Positions 1-8,139 of a stretch of DNA of 64,000 bases are shown here, in pieces. The stretch is from Collinsella aerofaciens (lineage in GTDB: Bacteria > Actinomycetota > Coriobacteriia > Coriobacteriales > Coriobacteriaceae), in assembly GCF_902364945.1 (NCBI RefSeq), contig NZ_CABJFS010000010.1:1-64000 (forward strand). The letters run 5' to 3'. Each line of letters starts with the position of its first letter. The stretch's first letter is position 1. The notes under the pieces are model-generated. The model was given only the letters and a program-made list of their open reading frames with translations. It was not told the origin of the DNA and made no database searches. The translations under genes and the position numbers were made by a program.

Positions 1-52
1 CATGCAGCAGGGGCTCTCAATGTTTTTATGTCCTGCTCATATCGTCTCTGCC

Positions 53-96
53 GGCAGCTGGGGACACTCCTTGCGGGGCGTCCCCATTTTGTTTTC
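53..96. repeat. GGGGAC-type dispersed repeat fragment
   Basis: The stretch combines a GCCGGCA core with GGGGACACTCCTT and a nearby GTCCCC, giving a short imperfect hairpin. The same word set (GCCGGCA, GGGGACG, CTCCTT) recurs near 39297-39370 and 52174-52235. It is therefore one copy of a dispersed intergenic repeat family. Positions 97-224 hold only the presumed promoter of the next gene, with two GGCTAACT words at 119 and 193 that could be regulatory; this is not established. Confidence 0.5.
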
Positions 97-224
97 GTCC
101 CGCATGTTTTGTGAAACACGGCTAACTTTTAGGCAAAGTAGTAAGACATGGGAAACTTTTGCGGTAAAGTAAATCAAGCAAAAGTATCCAAAGGCTAACT
201 AGAAGCCATCGCGAAAGGCGGCCC

Positions 225-614
225 ATGGCCCTGCGTGAATCCGGAGAAGACTATCTCGAATCGATCTACGTTCTATCGGAACGTCAGGGCATCGTGCGCT
301 CGATCGACGTTGCCGAATACTTGGGCGTAACCAAAGCAAGCGTCTCTAAAGCCATGGCGGCCTTGGAGAGCACCGGCTACGTGGAGATGGGCAAACGCGA
401 CGTGCATCTGACGGAACGCGGTCTTGAGGTTGCCCGTCAAATGTGGGAGCGCCACTGCTTTTTTGTAGGGCTGCTAGAGGACGCAGGCGTAACGCCCGAG
501 GTCGCGTCGCAAGAGGGCTGCCACATGGAGCACTGCCTGAGCGAGGAGAGCTTCGAGAAGTTGAGGTCGATGTTGGGCCGGGGCGAGGCGACGGATTCAA
601 CTTCGGAATCCTAA
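225..614 (+). CDS. DtxR/MntR-family metal-dependent transcriptional regulator
   Basis: A cytosolic DNA-binding repressor of 129 residues. Residues 1-62 form the family's winged helix (ESGEDYLESIYVLSE, then VTKASVSKAMAALESTGYV). Residues 65-115 form the metal-binding and dimerisation helices, with the typical HxxxE-type ligands in GCHMEHCLSEES. There is no C-terminal SH3-like domain, so it is of the short MntR-like class rather than the long IdeR class. The metal (Fe or Mn) cannot be decided from sequence. The ATG is preceded by GAAAGGCGG. It stands alone, next to the P1B ATPase operon on the opposite strand. The fold and family are clear; the regulon is unknown. Confidence 0.85.
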   Translation: MALRESGEDYLESIYVLSERQGIVRSIDVAEYLGVTKASVSKAMAALESTGYVEMGKRDVHLTERGLEVARQMWERHCFFVGLLEDAGVTPEVASQEGCHMEHCLSEESFEKLRSMLGRGEATDSTSES

Positions 615-750
615 CAGATCCTCAGTAGCGCGGAGTTCGCGCAAGGCGCGAACCAGCGACCGGGACCAGCGGCCTTTTCGGCCAAGTCCATTTCAGCAAA
701 GAAACACCGCCAGCAAGCGATGCCCAAGAACTGCCAGCTACGTCACTGCA

Positions 751-877
751 GGCCGGGGTCGGGCTTGGTTTTGAAAACAATCCGCAGCGCGAGGCCCGCC
801 TTTCCGTTGCTCCGCAGGAGCAGGAAAGACGGGCCTCATGCGCGAGGACGTTTTCAAAACCAAGCCCGACCCCGGCC
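751..877. repeat. Large (about 127 bp) near-perfect palindrome between two convergent genes
   Basis: The arms at 751-778 and 850-877 are perfect reverse complements over 28 bp (GGCCGGGGTCGGGCTTGG..., with TTTTGAAAAC at the inner end). The interior also pairs imperfectly around GAGGCCCG/CGGGCCTC and TTGCTCC/GGAGCA. The whole block could fold as one long hairpin. It lies between the ends of the DtxR gene and the convergent ATPase gene, so it may serve as a bidirectional terminator. It is much longer than a normal terminator and could be a MITE-like element. The rest of 615-893 shows no gene. Confidence 0.75.
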
Positions 878-893
878 GGAGGGACCACGAGTG

Positions 894-2846
894 CTACAGG
901 TTCTTGACACCCATCGCGCGCATGGCGTTCAGGATGGCGATGATCGCCACGCCTACGTCGCCAAAGACGGCAAGCCACATATTGGCGATACCCAGCGCTG
1001 CCAGCACAAGGATCAGCAGCTTAATGCCCAGCGCAAAGATTATGTTCTGCCAAACAATCGACATGGTCTTGCGCGCCACGCGGATCGCGCGGGAAATGTT
1101 GGACGGCTTGTCGTCCATCAGCACCACGTCGGCGGCCTCGATCGCGGCGTCGGAGCCCATGGCGCCCATGGCAATGCCAACGTCTGCGCGGGTGAGCACG
1201 GGTGCGTCGTTGATACCGTCGCCGACAAAGGCGAGCTTTCCCTTGCCGCTTTCGGCCGCGAGCAGCGCTTCAACACGTTCGACCTTGTCGCCCGGCAGGA
1301 GCTGCGCGTGGAACTCGTCGAGACCGAGTTGCTTGGCTACAGACGCCGCAACCTCCTCGCGGTCGCCCGTGAGCATGACGGTGCGGTTGATACCGGCGGC
1401 GTGCAGGTCGCGGACAGTCTGCCCGGCATCGGCCTTAACGGTGTCTGCAATCACGATGTGACCGGCGTACACGCCGTCAACGAGCACATGCAGAATCGTT
1501 CCGGTGACCTCGCAATTGGGCGCTTTTGCTCCGGCCGCGGCGAGCATCTTTGCATTGCCAACGGCGACGTGCTTACCGTCGATGGTTGCCGTCACGCCGT
1601 GGCCCGCGTCGTTGGCGGAGTCGCTAACGCGCTTGGGGTCGAGTTCGCCCTGGAAGGCGGCGCGCACCGACTGCGCGATGGGATGGTCGGAGAACGACTC
1701 CGCAAGGGCCGCGACTTCGAGCAGCGACTGCTCGGTATAGCCAGCCTCGGGGTGCACCGCGACCACCGAGAACGTGCCGTTGGTGAGGGTGCCCGTCTTG
1801 TCAAAGACGACGGTGTCCACATCGGCGAGCGTCTCGAGGTAGTTGGAACCCTTGATGAGAACGCCCAGCTTGGACGCGCCGCCGATGCCGCCAAAGAAAC
1901 TCAACGGTACGCTGATCACGAGGGCGCACGGGCAGCTGACGACCAGGAAGGTCAGGCCGCGCAGGATCCAATCGGACCAAGCGCCAGTCACCAGGCCGCC
2001 GCCAAGCGCGAGCACCGCGGCAGCGCCAGTGACGGCGGGGGTGTAGACGCGGGCAAAGCGCGTGATGAAGTTCTCGGTGCGCGCCTTCTTTTCGCTGGCA
2101 TTCTCCACGAGCTCCAGAACACGCGCGACGGTTGACTCGCCAAAGGGCTTGGTGGTGCGCACGTGGATGAGGCCCGTCATGTTGATGCAACCGCTGATGA
2201 TATCGTCGCCGGTCTTGGCCGGGCGGGGGACCGACTCGCCCGTGAGTGCGGCGGTGTCGAGCTGGGTTTCGCCCTCGACGATGACGCCGTCGATAGGCAC
2301 GCGCTCGCCGGGCTTGACCACGATCACGGTGCCGACGGCGATGTCATCGGGAAAGGCCTGTTCGAGTGTGCCGTCGGCTTGCTCGACGTTAGCGTAGTCG
2401 GGCGCGATGTCCATCATGGCACTGATCGACTTGCGGCTCTTGCCCACGGCGTATGCCTGGAACAACTCGCCGACCTGGTAGAACAGCATGACAGCGGCGC
2501 CTTCGGCCATGTGCGGGTCGGTGTCGGGGAAGAGCACCATGGCAAACGCGCCGATGGTCGCGACGGCCATGAGGAAGCTCTCGTCGAAGGCCTTGCCGCG
2601 GCGGATGTTATTGAATGCCTTTTGCAGTACGTCGTAGCCGGCAATCAAAAACGGCACGAGGAACAGCACAAAGCTGGCGTAGATGTTGCCGGGCTCCCCA
2701 AATGCGATAGCGAGGGCGCCGAGCTCGTCGAGGGCATAAACAACGGCAAAAATGCCCAGTGCTACCAGGATGCGGTTGCGCTTGTGCTCAAGGGACTCTT
2801 TCTTCTTGCGCTTCTTCTTTTTCTTTTTGGAATCGGCGGCCGCCAT
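894..2846 (-). CDS. Heavy-metal P1B-type ATPase (Zn/Cd/Pb efflux type)
   Basis: A 650-residue inner-membrane cation pump that expels divalent soft metals using ATP. It shows the actuator motif TGES, the metal-binding CPC in SCPCALVISVP, the phosphorylation motif DKTGTLT, the HP pair in SDHPIAQS and the hinge GDGINDAPVL. The CPC context and the NYLE sequence before the DKTGT block suit the ZntA/CadA group rather than CopA. The usual N-terminal HMA domain is absent; instead residues 6-16 are a lysine block. A separate 72-residue HMA protein is encoded just upstream, so the soluble metal-binding domain has been split off. It has its own operator at 2869-2890. Metal specificity is inferred. Confidence 0.93.
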   Translation of the reverse strand: MAAADSKKKKKKRKKKESLEHKRNRILVALGIFAVVYALDELGALAIAFGEPGNIYASFVLFLVPFLIAGYDVLQKAFNNIRRGKAFDESFLMAVATIGAFAMVLFPDTDPHMAEGAAVMLFYQVGELFQAYAVGKSRKSISAMMDIAPDYANVEQADGTLEQAFPDDIAVGTVIVVKPGERVPIDGVIVEGETQLDTAALTGESVPRPAKTGDDIISGCINMTGLIHVRTTKPFGESTVARVLELVENASEKKARTENFITRFARVYTPAVTGAAAVLALGGGLVTGAWSDWILRGLTFLVVSCPCALVISVPLSFFGGIGGASKLGVLIKGSNYLETLADVDTVVFDKTGTLTNGTFSVVAVHPEAGYTEQSLLEVAALAESFSDHPIAQSVRAAFQGELDPKRVSDSANDAGHGVTATIDGKHVAVGNAKMLAAAGAKAPNCEVTGTILHVLVDGVYAGHIVIADTVKADAGQTVRDLHAAGINRTVMLTGDREEVAASVAKQLGLDEFHAQLLPGDKVERVEALLAAESGKGKLAFVGDGINDAPVLTRADVGIAMGAMGSDAAIEAADVVLMDDKPSNISRAIRVARKTMSIVWQNIIFALGIKLLILVLAALGIANMWLAVFGDVGVAIIAILNAMRAMGVKNL

Positions 2847-2868
2847 GATTCAAACCTCCCATTTGAGT

Positions 2869-2890
2869 GTATGAACACTTGCTCATATAA
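2869..2890 (-). promoter_or_regulatory. ArsR/SmtB-type operator in front of the P1B ATPase
   Basis: This site matches the 22 bp operator arm at 3611-3632 at 18 of 22 positions, keeping TATGAACA and GCTCATATAA. The ATATGA-N8-TCATAT form is that of CadC/SmtB-class repressor sites. Its position immediately before the ATPase start suggests that the ATPase has a separate metal-inducible promoter. Confidence 0.7.
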
Positions 2891-2945
2891 TTTCGCGAGC
2901 AAAGGCCGCGGCAAGCGCGGCCTCGCAGGTCAACGTATGCGCGGG

Positions 2946-3164
2946 TTAGAGAATGATCTCGCAGTCCGGCTCGGCGTCGGCGGTGAACTCAACGACGCGG
3001 TCCAGGACCTCGTCGAACTTGGCATCGTCGGCCTCGAGCGTCAGCTTCTGGGTCATAAAGTTGACCGAAACGGACTTGACGCCCTCGAGCTTGGCAAGTT
3101 CGTCCTGAAGCTCGCGCGCGCAGTTGGCGCAATCGATCTCGTCGAGCTTAAACTGCTTTTTCAT
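2946..3164 (-). CDS. HMA-domain metallochaperone
   Basis: A 72-residue single heavy-metal-associated domain with the metal-binding motif DCANCA at residues 12-17 in the usual loop after the first strand. It carries or presents soft metal ions in the cytosol. Its place between the ArsR repressor and the ATPase that lacks its own HMA domain indicates that it works with that pump, either delivering metal or acting as its detached N-terminal domain. The ATG is preceded by AAAGGAACC on the minus strand. It is probably co-transcribed with the repressor from the operator at 3611-3665. Confidence 0.88.
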   Translation of the reverse strand: MKKQFKLDEIDCANCARELQDELAKLEGVKSVSVNFMTQKLTLEADDAKFDEVLDRVVEFTADAEPDCEIIL

Positions 3165-3227
3165 AGTGGGTTCCTTTCCCTGTTTTTGCGGCTTGGGTGC
3201 AGGTCGCGTTGATACCGTGGTTGGTTG

Positions 3228-3596
3228 CTACTCGCAGATATGGCTCATGCCCTGGTTGAGCATGGTGTAGACGTGATCGTCGGCAAGGGAGTAGAGGATG
3301 TTGCGGCCGTCGCGGCGGAACTTGACCAGGTGCGACTGCTTAAGCGTACGCAGCTGGTGCGATACTGCCGACTGCGAGGTTGCGGTCGCCTCGGCGATGT
3401 CTGCCACGCAGAGCTCGCGGCCCATGAGGGCATAGAGAATCTTGATGCGCGTGGTGTCGCTGAAGACCTTGAACAGGTCGGCGAGGTCGTAGAGAAGCTC
3501 TTCGTCGGGAAGGTCCTCGGGCGAGCAGGTGGTGGGGATTGCGGGCTCGATGCTGGTCTCGACGTCGACCTTTGTTTCATCGACAGGTGCGGTCAT
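3228..3596 (-). CDS. ArsR/SmtB-family metal-responsive repressor
   Basis: A 122-residue winged-helix repressor. The ELCVADIA motif at about residues 66-73 holds the cysteine of the CVAD metal box typical of CadC/ArsR proteins. The recognition helix follows in ATSQSAVSHQLRTLKQ. The His/Asp/Glu-rich C-terminus (DDHVYTMLNQGMSHICE) resembles the alpha-5 zinc site of SmtB/CzrA. Metal binding should release it from DNA and turn on itself, the HMA chaperone and the ATPase. The N-terminal 35 residues are acidic and not conserved. It is the first gene of the metal operon, directly behind a large operator. Confidence 0.9.
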   Translation of the reverse strand: MTAPVDETKVDVETSIEPAIPTTCSPEDLPDEELLYDLADLFKVFSDTTRIKILYALMGRELCVADIAEATATSQSAVSHQLRTLKQSHLVKFRRDGRNILYSLADDHVYTMLNQGMSHICE

Positions 3597-3610
3597 TGCA
3601 ACATCCTTTC

Positions 3611-3665
3611 ATATGAACATGCGCTCATATAAATTACTTCCGATTATATGAGCGCATGTTCATAT
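3611..3665. promoter_or_regulatory. Double ArsR operator: perfect 22 bp inverted repeat
   Basis: The arms 3611-3632 and 3644-3665 are exact reverse complements over 22 bp, separated by 11 bp. Each arm is itself an ATATGA-N8-TCATAT half-palindrome, so two repressor dimers could bind side by side. The site lies directly upstream of the ArsR gene start at 3596. A related single site sits before the ATPase at 2869-2890. Confidence 0.85.
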
Positions 3666-3744
3666 GTCAATACAATTTACGTTAACTTCGATGACTGCTT
3701 GCCGCCCCTGCGATTTTCTGCGGGTTGGGAGACATCGACGCAAT

Positions 3745-3968
3745 GCTCGCCAACATATTTCGAGATGTTCGGCCAGCATGCTAAGAAAGCCACCTTGAGA
3801 AGCTTTAGGACTGTTCATATTTGTACTTTATCGTGTTAAATACAGCGAGAATCAGTTCTTCCTCTACGGGAGTTCCTGCAGAATCAGTTTTATCTAAAGT
3901 TATATTGAGCATTGCTGCAGCCAATCTGGCACATCGGTGGCCGAATAAGTCGAAAAATGTAGGTGGAC
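3745..3968. repeat. Inverted pair of about 30 bp GGCCGAA/AGGTGG repeats (3' side of nuclease-like gene)
   Basis: A minus-strand copy lies at about 3745-3779 and a plus-strand copy at about 3936-3968 (GGCCGAATAAGTCG then AAAAATGTAGGTGG). A second pair occurs at about 5400-5436 and 5570-5605, beyond the other end of the neighbouring gene. The rough consensus is GGCCGAAYAACTCGAAA followed by WATGTWGGTG. Apart from the ArsR operator, nothing else is seen in 3597-3985. Confidence 0.6.
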
Positions 3969-3985
3969 ATCCGCAGAGATCGCCT

Positions 3986-5194
3986 TTAGAAGAGCGAATT
4001 CTCAATTAGATCAATAATCGTGTCGTCTTCCGTGCGGTTTCCATCGATTTTTGCGAACATGTCGCATTCCCAAGGCCCATTGATTTCCTCAGCAAGGGCC
4101 CCGACGTGTTGCATGTCGTCGGGTTCTGGCACATCGTTGATGCTCGGGTCATCAGCTTGCGGATATTGGCTTGCAATTTCGCGCTTGGCGGCCTCTTCTT
4201 CTTTGAGTGTCTCCAGGACGCGGCGACCGTATTCGAAGTAGCGCCGCAAGACAAATTGACGAAGAGTTTCTTGCAGGATGGCGAAGTTATCCGGGAGTCG
4301 ACCGGGCCATATCTTCTCGCGAATGCGAATCGCTTCCATGACCCGCCTAAAAGCGGACTGCTTGAAAAACGAATGACGACTAACTGTGATAACGGCATAT
4401 CCCATGTTTCGCAGCGTGTTTCGGCGTTCCTCGTCAATTGATTGCTGTTCGGGCTCGTCGTGGTAAAAGCCGTTGTATTCGATATCGGTCATCGAATTTT
4501 CGAGCAGCGCGTCGAGGTAGAAAACCGTCCGTCGCGTTAGGGCGGCGTATCTTTTGGGGACTGGGATCGGATAGTCCGTTTTGATAGCGCGTATGGCTAA
4601 GCCACCCATTGACTTGGGCATTGTCAGCATCATGACAAACGCCGTTTCGAGTGGGGAGCGACAGCCTTCGCGTACATAAGAAAGTGCCTTAAGTGCTTTA
4701 TTAGATCCACGATACCCCGATGCCTCTGAAAAGAAGGCTCTGAGCTCTTCAACGCTGGTTAGGGCTGGGCGCTCGCGATATTGAGTTTCGTCGGACGTTC
4801 CAAGCGCGTAGGAGCCGCAGATTTCAAAGTAATACTCAACGAGCTCCGAAAGGTTGAGGTCGGCTGCTGCTTCTAACGCGCACAGCTTGATGTCGACGAT
4901 GTAGACGTTCGGCTCGAGTTCTAGGTAGCTTTCTGCATCAAACGTATAGCGCGTGCAGTGGCAGATGCAGCCCTTGCGGTGCCTTTTGGCATTATTGGAA
5001 AACGTCAGCACATGGATGCTTTCAGAATCGACATTCTTTCTGTTGAGCCATGCTCGCGCCGCTTCCAGGTTGGACGTGGTCGGCGCAGACACCTTGATCT
5101 TTTCCATAGATATGGGATCGGTCGCGTGGCTTGCGAGCGAGTTGACTGTTTGGTATACAGCGCGTGCCGTGGTATGTGACAGAACGATTCCCAT
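3986..5194 (-). CDS. Nuclease-like protein of unknown function (paralogue of 13645-14694)
   Basis: A 402-residue soluble protein not assigned to a named family. The C-terminal half looks like a restriction-endonuclease-type fold: a strand ending in DIEYNGFYHDE (about residue 240), then DEERRNTLRNMGYAVITVSR, the pattern of DUF559/Vsr-like domains. Residues 180-200 carry SPLETAFVMML, matched in the gene at 13645 by SPLEVQASMLF. The N-terminus MGIVLSHTTARAVY also aligns with the paralogue's MDDMLCDISAFRYH. The gene is AT-richer than its neighbours and is bracketed by two inverted-repeat pairs. This suggests acquired DNA, possibly a stand-alone defence or AbiEi-like factor. That function is inference. 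Confidence 0.75.
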   Translation of the reverse strand: MGIVLSHTTARAVYQTVNSLASHATDPISMEKIKVSAPTTSNLEAARAWLNRKNVDSESIHVLTFSNNAKRHRKGCICHCTRYTFDAESYLELEPNVYIVDIKLCALEAAADLNLSELVEYYFEICGSYALGTSDETQYRERPALTSVEELRAFFSEASGYRGSNKALKALSYVREGCRSPLETAFVMMLTMPKSMGGLAIRAIKTDYPIPVPKRYAALTRRTVFYLDALLENSMTDIEYNGFYHDEPEQQSIDEERRNTLRNMGYAVITVSRHSFFKQSAFRRVMEAIRIREKIWPGRLPDNFAILQETLRQFVLRRYFEYGRRVLETLKEEEAAKREIASQYPQADDPSINDVPEPDDMQHVGALAEEINGPWECDMFAKIDGNRTEDDTIIDLIENSLF

Positions 5195-5304
5195 ACGCGC
5201 ATGATGGCATAGCGGACGCCATATACGCTCGAAACTTCGGGCAACGGTATTGGGGCGCGGCTTATCTTCTGCGAACGGTGGGTTTTTGAGCTGTCGTATT
5301 GAGG

Positions 5305-5343
5305 GGGGCAGCTTCGGCTGGGGAGGTTTCTGTCGGCTGCCCC
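5305..5343. repeat. 8 bp hairpin in the intergenic spacer
   Basis: GGGGCAGC (5305-5312) pairs with GCTGCCCC (5336-5343) across a 23-base loop and is followed by CATTTT. It may be a weak terminator. The spacer 5195-5746 otherwise holds only the repeats at 5400-5605 and the terminator at 5646-5681. Confidence 0.4.
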
Positions 5344-5399
5344 ATTTTGGTGAACTTTAGTTGCGGATTCGTAGCTTCTAAGCGTTTTTGCCGACCGCT

Positions 5400-5605
5400 C
5401 AGATGCCTCACCAACATAATTTGAGTTATTCGGCCTTATCCTATACGAATGGTGTGATCGCAACGTCTTATTCGAATTGATTCAGGTAGATTTATAGGGC
5501 TTGGTTGCGAAATTGGGGCGACTATAGCGCTCGATTGCGGTTCAAGGGGCCTCGACTAGTGGTTCAGCTGGCCGAACAACTCGAAAAAAGTAGGTGGGCC
5601 AATCT
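5400..5605. repeat. Inverted pair of about 30 bp GGCCGAA/AGGTGG repeats (5' side of nuclease-like gene)
   Basis: A minus-strand copy at about 5400-5436 (CACCAACATAATTTGAG then TTATTCGGCC) faces a plus-strand copy at about 5570-5605 (GGCCGAACAACTCGAAAAAA then GTAGGTGGGCC). The same pair arrangement occurs at 3745-3968 beyond the other end of the nuclease-like gene, so the gene is flanked symmetrically. Confidence 0.6.
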
Positions 5606-5645
5606 GCCGACTATGTGAAGCATGCGTATTTGCTCGTTTTGATTA

Positions 5646-5681
5646 AAACTAGGGTGCAGCCATAAGACTGCGCCCTAGTTT
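5646..5681. terminator. Bidirectional intrinsic terminator
   Basis: AAACTAGGGTGCAG pairs with CTGCGCCCTAGTTT (one G-U pair) around an 8-base loop. The A-rich and T-rich flanks allow termination on either strand. It lies beyond the 3' end of the exonuclease gene that ends at 5747 on the minus strand. Confidence 0.75.
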
Positions 5682-5746
5682 ACTGCGTGCCGGTGCGTCC
5701 AGACGGATTGCACTGTGCCTGGCAGGCGCTCCCGCAGATGGATCGG

Positions 5747-6715
5747 TTATTTCGCAAACAGGTTCTTGAGGTTGAACTCGGCCTGTACCGTGCGGAGCAT
5801 GAGGTCGGTGTCGTCCAGACCCAGATGCTGCTCGTTGGCGTCGGGCGCGAGGGTGCCGCGACGGCGTGCCCAGTTCTCGAGCGCGGCGGGGGCGGACTCG
5901 CGGGGGAGCGAGCGCACGTCGGCGTCCAGGCTGCGGCAGATCTGGCGCGAGTCGATGACGATGATCTTACCCGCGCGGCGTGCCTCGGCGTAACCGTCCA
6001 GGTGAATCTTGAACCAGCTGTCCTCAAAGGCGGCGTTATGCGCCATGTACGGGTACTTCTTCATAAGCTTGAGCAGCTGCTTTTGCAGCTCCTTGTTCTC
6101 GCGGAAGGGCGTTTTGCCGTCGATGTCGTCCCAGGTAATGTGGTGGATATTCGACAGCGGCACATCTTCGCCGCGGTAGATGTCGGGCAGGCCGCAGTAG
6201 TGTGCCTCGGCGTCATGCGGGACGGCGTCGCTGGTGAGCTCCATGATCTCCCAGCCCACGTTGATGATATAGCCGCGCTCGGGTGCACGGCCGGTGGTCT
6301 CGATGTCGATACCGAGCACGGTGCCCTGGATGGGCTTGCGGGCGTAGGCCACGCCGAGCGCGTCGCGGTCGCCGCGGATTTCGCGCATAACGGACGCGGC
6401 GGTGCGCTTTTGCATCTTGCCGATGGCGGCGCAGGTGTCGGCATCGGACAGGCCGCGCGAGAGCGTCGCGGGCGTCACGTTGCGCAGACGCGCCTCGCCA
6501 ATCTGGTCGCACAGGTCGCGGTTGCGGTCGGCCAGGTCGCGCACGGTGGCAAAGTCGAAGCCGGGGTCGCCCTCGGCGGTAAAGTACTCGGTCTCGAGCA
6601 CCTTGAGGGCCTCCTCGCCCTTCTGGCGCTCGGACTCCATGGCGCCGTGGTCGCCGTAGATAAACATGGGGATAAACGGCTGGCGCTCGTATTCGAGTGC
6701 TTGCGATACGTTCAT
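5747..6715 (-). CDS. 3'-5' exonuclease, DnaQ/RNase T superfamily (DEDDh)
   Basis: A 322-residue protein whose C-terminal 190 residues form a DEDDh exonuclease domain. Exo I is GIDIETTG (about residue 136), Exo II is AHNAAFEDSWF, and Exo III is EQHLGLDDTDLM with the His and final Asp. It should remove nucleotides from DNA or RNA 3' ends using two metal ions. The N-terminal 130 residues are not a recognised domain. They are charged and helical and may bind substrate or partners. It is monocistronic, with its own terminator at 5646-5681. The start follows AAGGAGTAGC on the minus strand. The physiological substrate is unknown. Confidence 0.85.
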   Translation of the reverse strand: MNVSQALEYERQPFIPMFIYGDHGAMESERQKGEEALKVLETEYFTAEGDPGFDFATVRDLADRNRDLCDQIGEARLRNVTPATLSRGLSDADTCAAIGKMQKRTAASVMREIRGDRDALGVAYARKPIQGTVLGIDIETTGRAPERGYIINVGWEIMELTSDAVPHDAEAHYCGLPDIYRGEDVPLSNIHHITWDDIDGKTPFRENKELQKQLLKLMKKYPYMAHNAAFEDSWFKIHLDGYAEARRAGKIIVIDSRQICRSLDADVRSLPRESAPAALENWARRRGTLAPDANEQHLGLDDTDLMLRTVQAEFNLKNLFAK

Positions 6716-6886
6716 ATGCTACTCCTTGGACGGGCCGCGTTGTGCGGCTCGAGGTTACTGAGTTATGGCGAGATGATAGTTTACCATAGGCAACTATTGG
6801 CACCGCGCCCGGGACAACTACAATACCCTAGTTGACCGCTAGGACTTTTACAATGCTGCCGAAAGACACGAAAGGTTCCATCCGTC

Positions 6887-7975
6887 ATGGATTTACTGAT
6901 TGATATTCTGCTCGACGCCGGCAAGGACACGCTGTCGCTGGTGCCGTTTTTGTTGGTGACGTATCTTGCTCTCGAGACACTTGAGCACGTTGCGGGCGAC
7001 CGCGTCAACGGCGCTATCAAGCGCGCCGGCGCTGCGGGTCCCGTGGTTGGCTCGCTGCTGGGCATGGTGCCGCAGTGCGGATTTTCGGCCATGGCAGCAA
7101 CGCTGTACGCCGGCCGTGTCGTGACCTTGGGCACGTTGGTGGCGGTGTTCCTTTCGACCTCCGATGAGATGCTGCCGCTGTTGCTTGCCGAGCAGGTTCC
7201 CGTGCAGACTATGGCGATGCTTTTGGCTTCGAAAGCGCTGATCGCACTGGTCACGGGTTTTATCGTGGACGCTGCCATTCGCGGCCTGCGCCGTAACGCC
7301 CGCGCGCACGCGGCGATTCGCCGTACCGTGCTGGGAACCGCGGCCAACCCGGCCCACGTGAACTGCGCGCACGACGACCACAGCGGCGGTGACATCATCG
7401 ACGAGGTGGCCGAGGCAGGCGTGAGCGCCGACCACATCCACGAGCTGTGCGAGCGCGACCATTGCGGTTGTGATGAAGACGAGGACGAGCACGAACACGG
7501 ACATGGCCACGATCACGGTCATGAGGGCGAACATGAACACCATGACGGTCACGGTCACTCTCACTCCCACGAAGGGACGCCTGTCCTGTCGATCATCCGC
7601 AGTGCGATCTCGCACACCGTGCAGGTCTCGGTATTCATTTTTCTGGTGACGCTGATTCTGGTCGCCGTGCTCGAGACGTTCGGCGAGTCCGCGATCGAGC
7701 AGTTCCTGCGCGGCAACGAGACACTCGCTGTCCTGGGTTCGGCGCTTGTCGGGCTGATTCCCAATTGCTCGGCGAGCGTGGTCATTACACAGCTGTATCT
7801 GGAAGGCGCGCTGCAACTGGCGCCGATGCTCGCCGGCACGCTCATTTCCGCCGGCGTGGGTTATCTGGTGCTGTTCCGCACCAACCGCAGCGCCCGCGAA
7901 AATGCCGTGTTCCTGATCATGATGTACGTCATCGGCGCTGGCTGGGGCCTCATCCTCTCCGCCGTTGGCCTCTAA
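6887..7975 (+). CDS. Putative 10-TM heavy-metal exporter (ArsP_2-type) with His-rich loop
   Basis: A 362-residue inner-membrane protein of the putative manganese/arsenic efflux family. Two homologous halves of hydrophobic helices flank a central loop. Each half carries a related signature: GMVPQCGFSAMAATLYAG in the first, GLIPNCSASVVITQLYLEG in the second. The loop at about residues 185-226 is extremely rich in His, Asp and Glu (DEDEHEHGHGHDHGHEGEHE), a likely metal sensor or trap, and is preceded by CERDHCGC. It probably exports a divalent metal. The substrate is not fixed by sequence, but the His-rich loop favours Mn, Zn, Ni or Co over arsenite. It ends at a strong terminator. Confidence 0.85.
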   Translation: MDLLIDILLDAGKDTLSLVPFLLVTYLALETLEHVAGDRVNGAIKRAGAAGPVVGSLLGMVPQCGFSAMAATLYAGRVVTLGTLVAVFLSTSDEMLPLLLAEQVPVQTMAMLLASKALIALVTGFIVDAAIRGLRRNARAHAAIRRTVLGTAANPAHVNCAHDDHSGGDIIDEVAEAGVSADHIHELCERDHCGCDEDEDEHEHGHGHDHGHEGEHEHHDGHGHSHSHEGTPVLSIIRSAISHTVQVSVFIFLVTLILVAVLETFGESAIEQFLRGNETLAVLGSALVGLIPNCSASVVITQLYLEGALQLAPMLAGTLISAGVGYLVLFRTNRSARENAVFLIMMYVIGAGWGLILSAVGL

Positions 7976-7983
7976 GTAGGCCT

Positions 7984-8059
7984 AAAAAATGGGCTTCAAA
8001 TAGCCATGCTCAGCGCCTGCGCAATGCGGCGACGCATGGCATTTTGAAGCCCGTTTTTT
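7984..8059 (+). terminator. Terminator after the metal exporter
   Basis: AAAAAATGGGCTTCAAA at 7984-8000 pairs with TTTTGAAGCCCGTTTTTT near 8042-8059. An inner GCCATGC/GCATGGC stem sits within it. It starts 9 bp after the stop codon and ends in a T run. Confidence 0.8.
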
Positions 8060-8095
8060 GTTGAGCAATGGATTCCGAGCGCTCACACCGCTCAA

Positions 8096-8137
8096 AACAA
8101 AAAGGTAGATTTTAGGCATGTCTCAAAAATCTACCTT
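8096..8137 (-). terminator. Terminator of the YaiI/HdeD operon
   Basis: Read on the minus strand, AAGGTAGATTTTT and AAAATCTACCTT form a stem followed by TTTGTTTTG. It lies just beyond the stop codon of the YaiI-family gene at 8140. Confidence 0.8.
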
Positions 8138-8139
8138 GG

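Noticed and set aside
720..2135. Long open frame on the plus strand opposite the P1B ATPase
   Set aside because: It is a shadow of the GC-rich ATPase gene; its product has no motifs, and the opposite strand carries clear family signatures.
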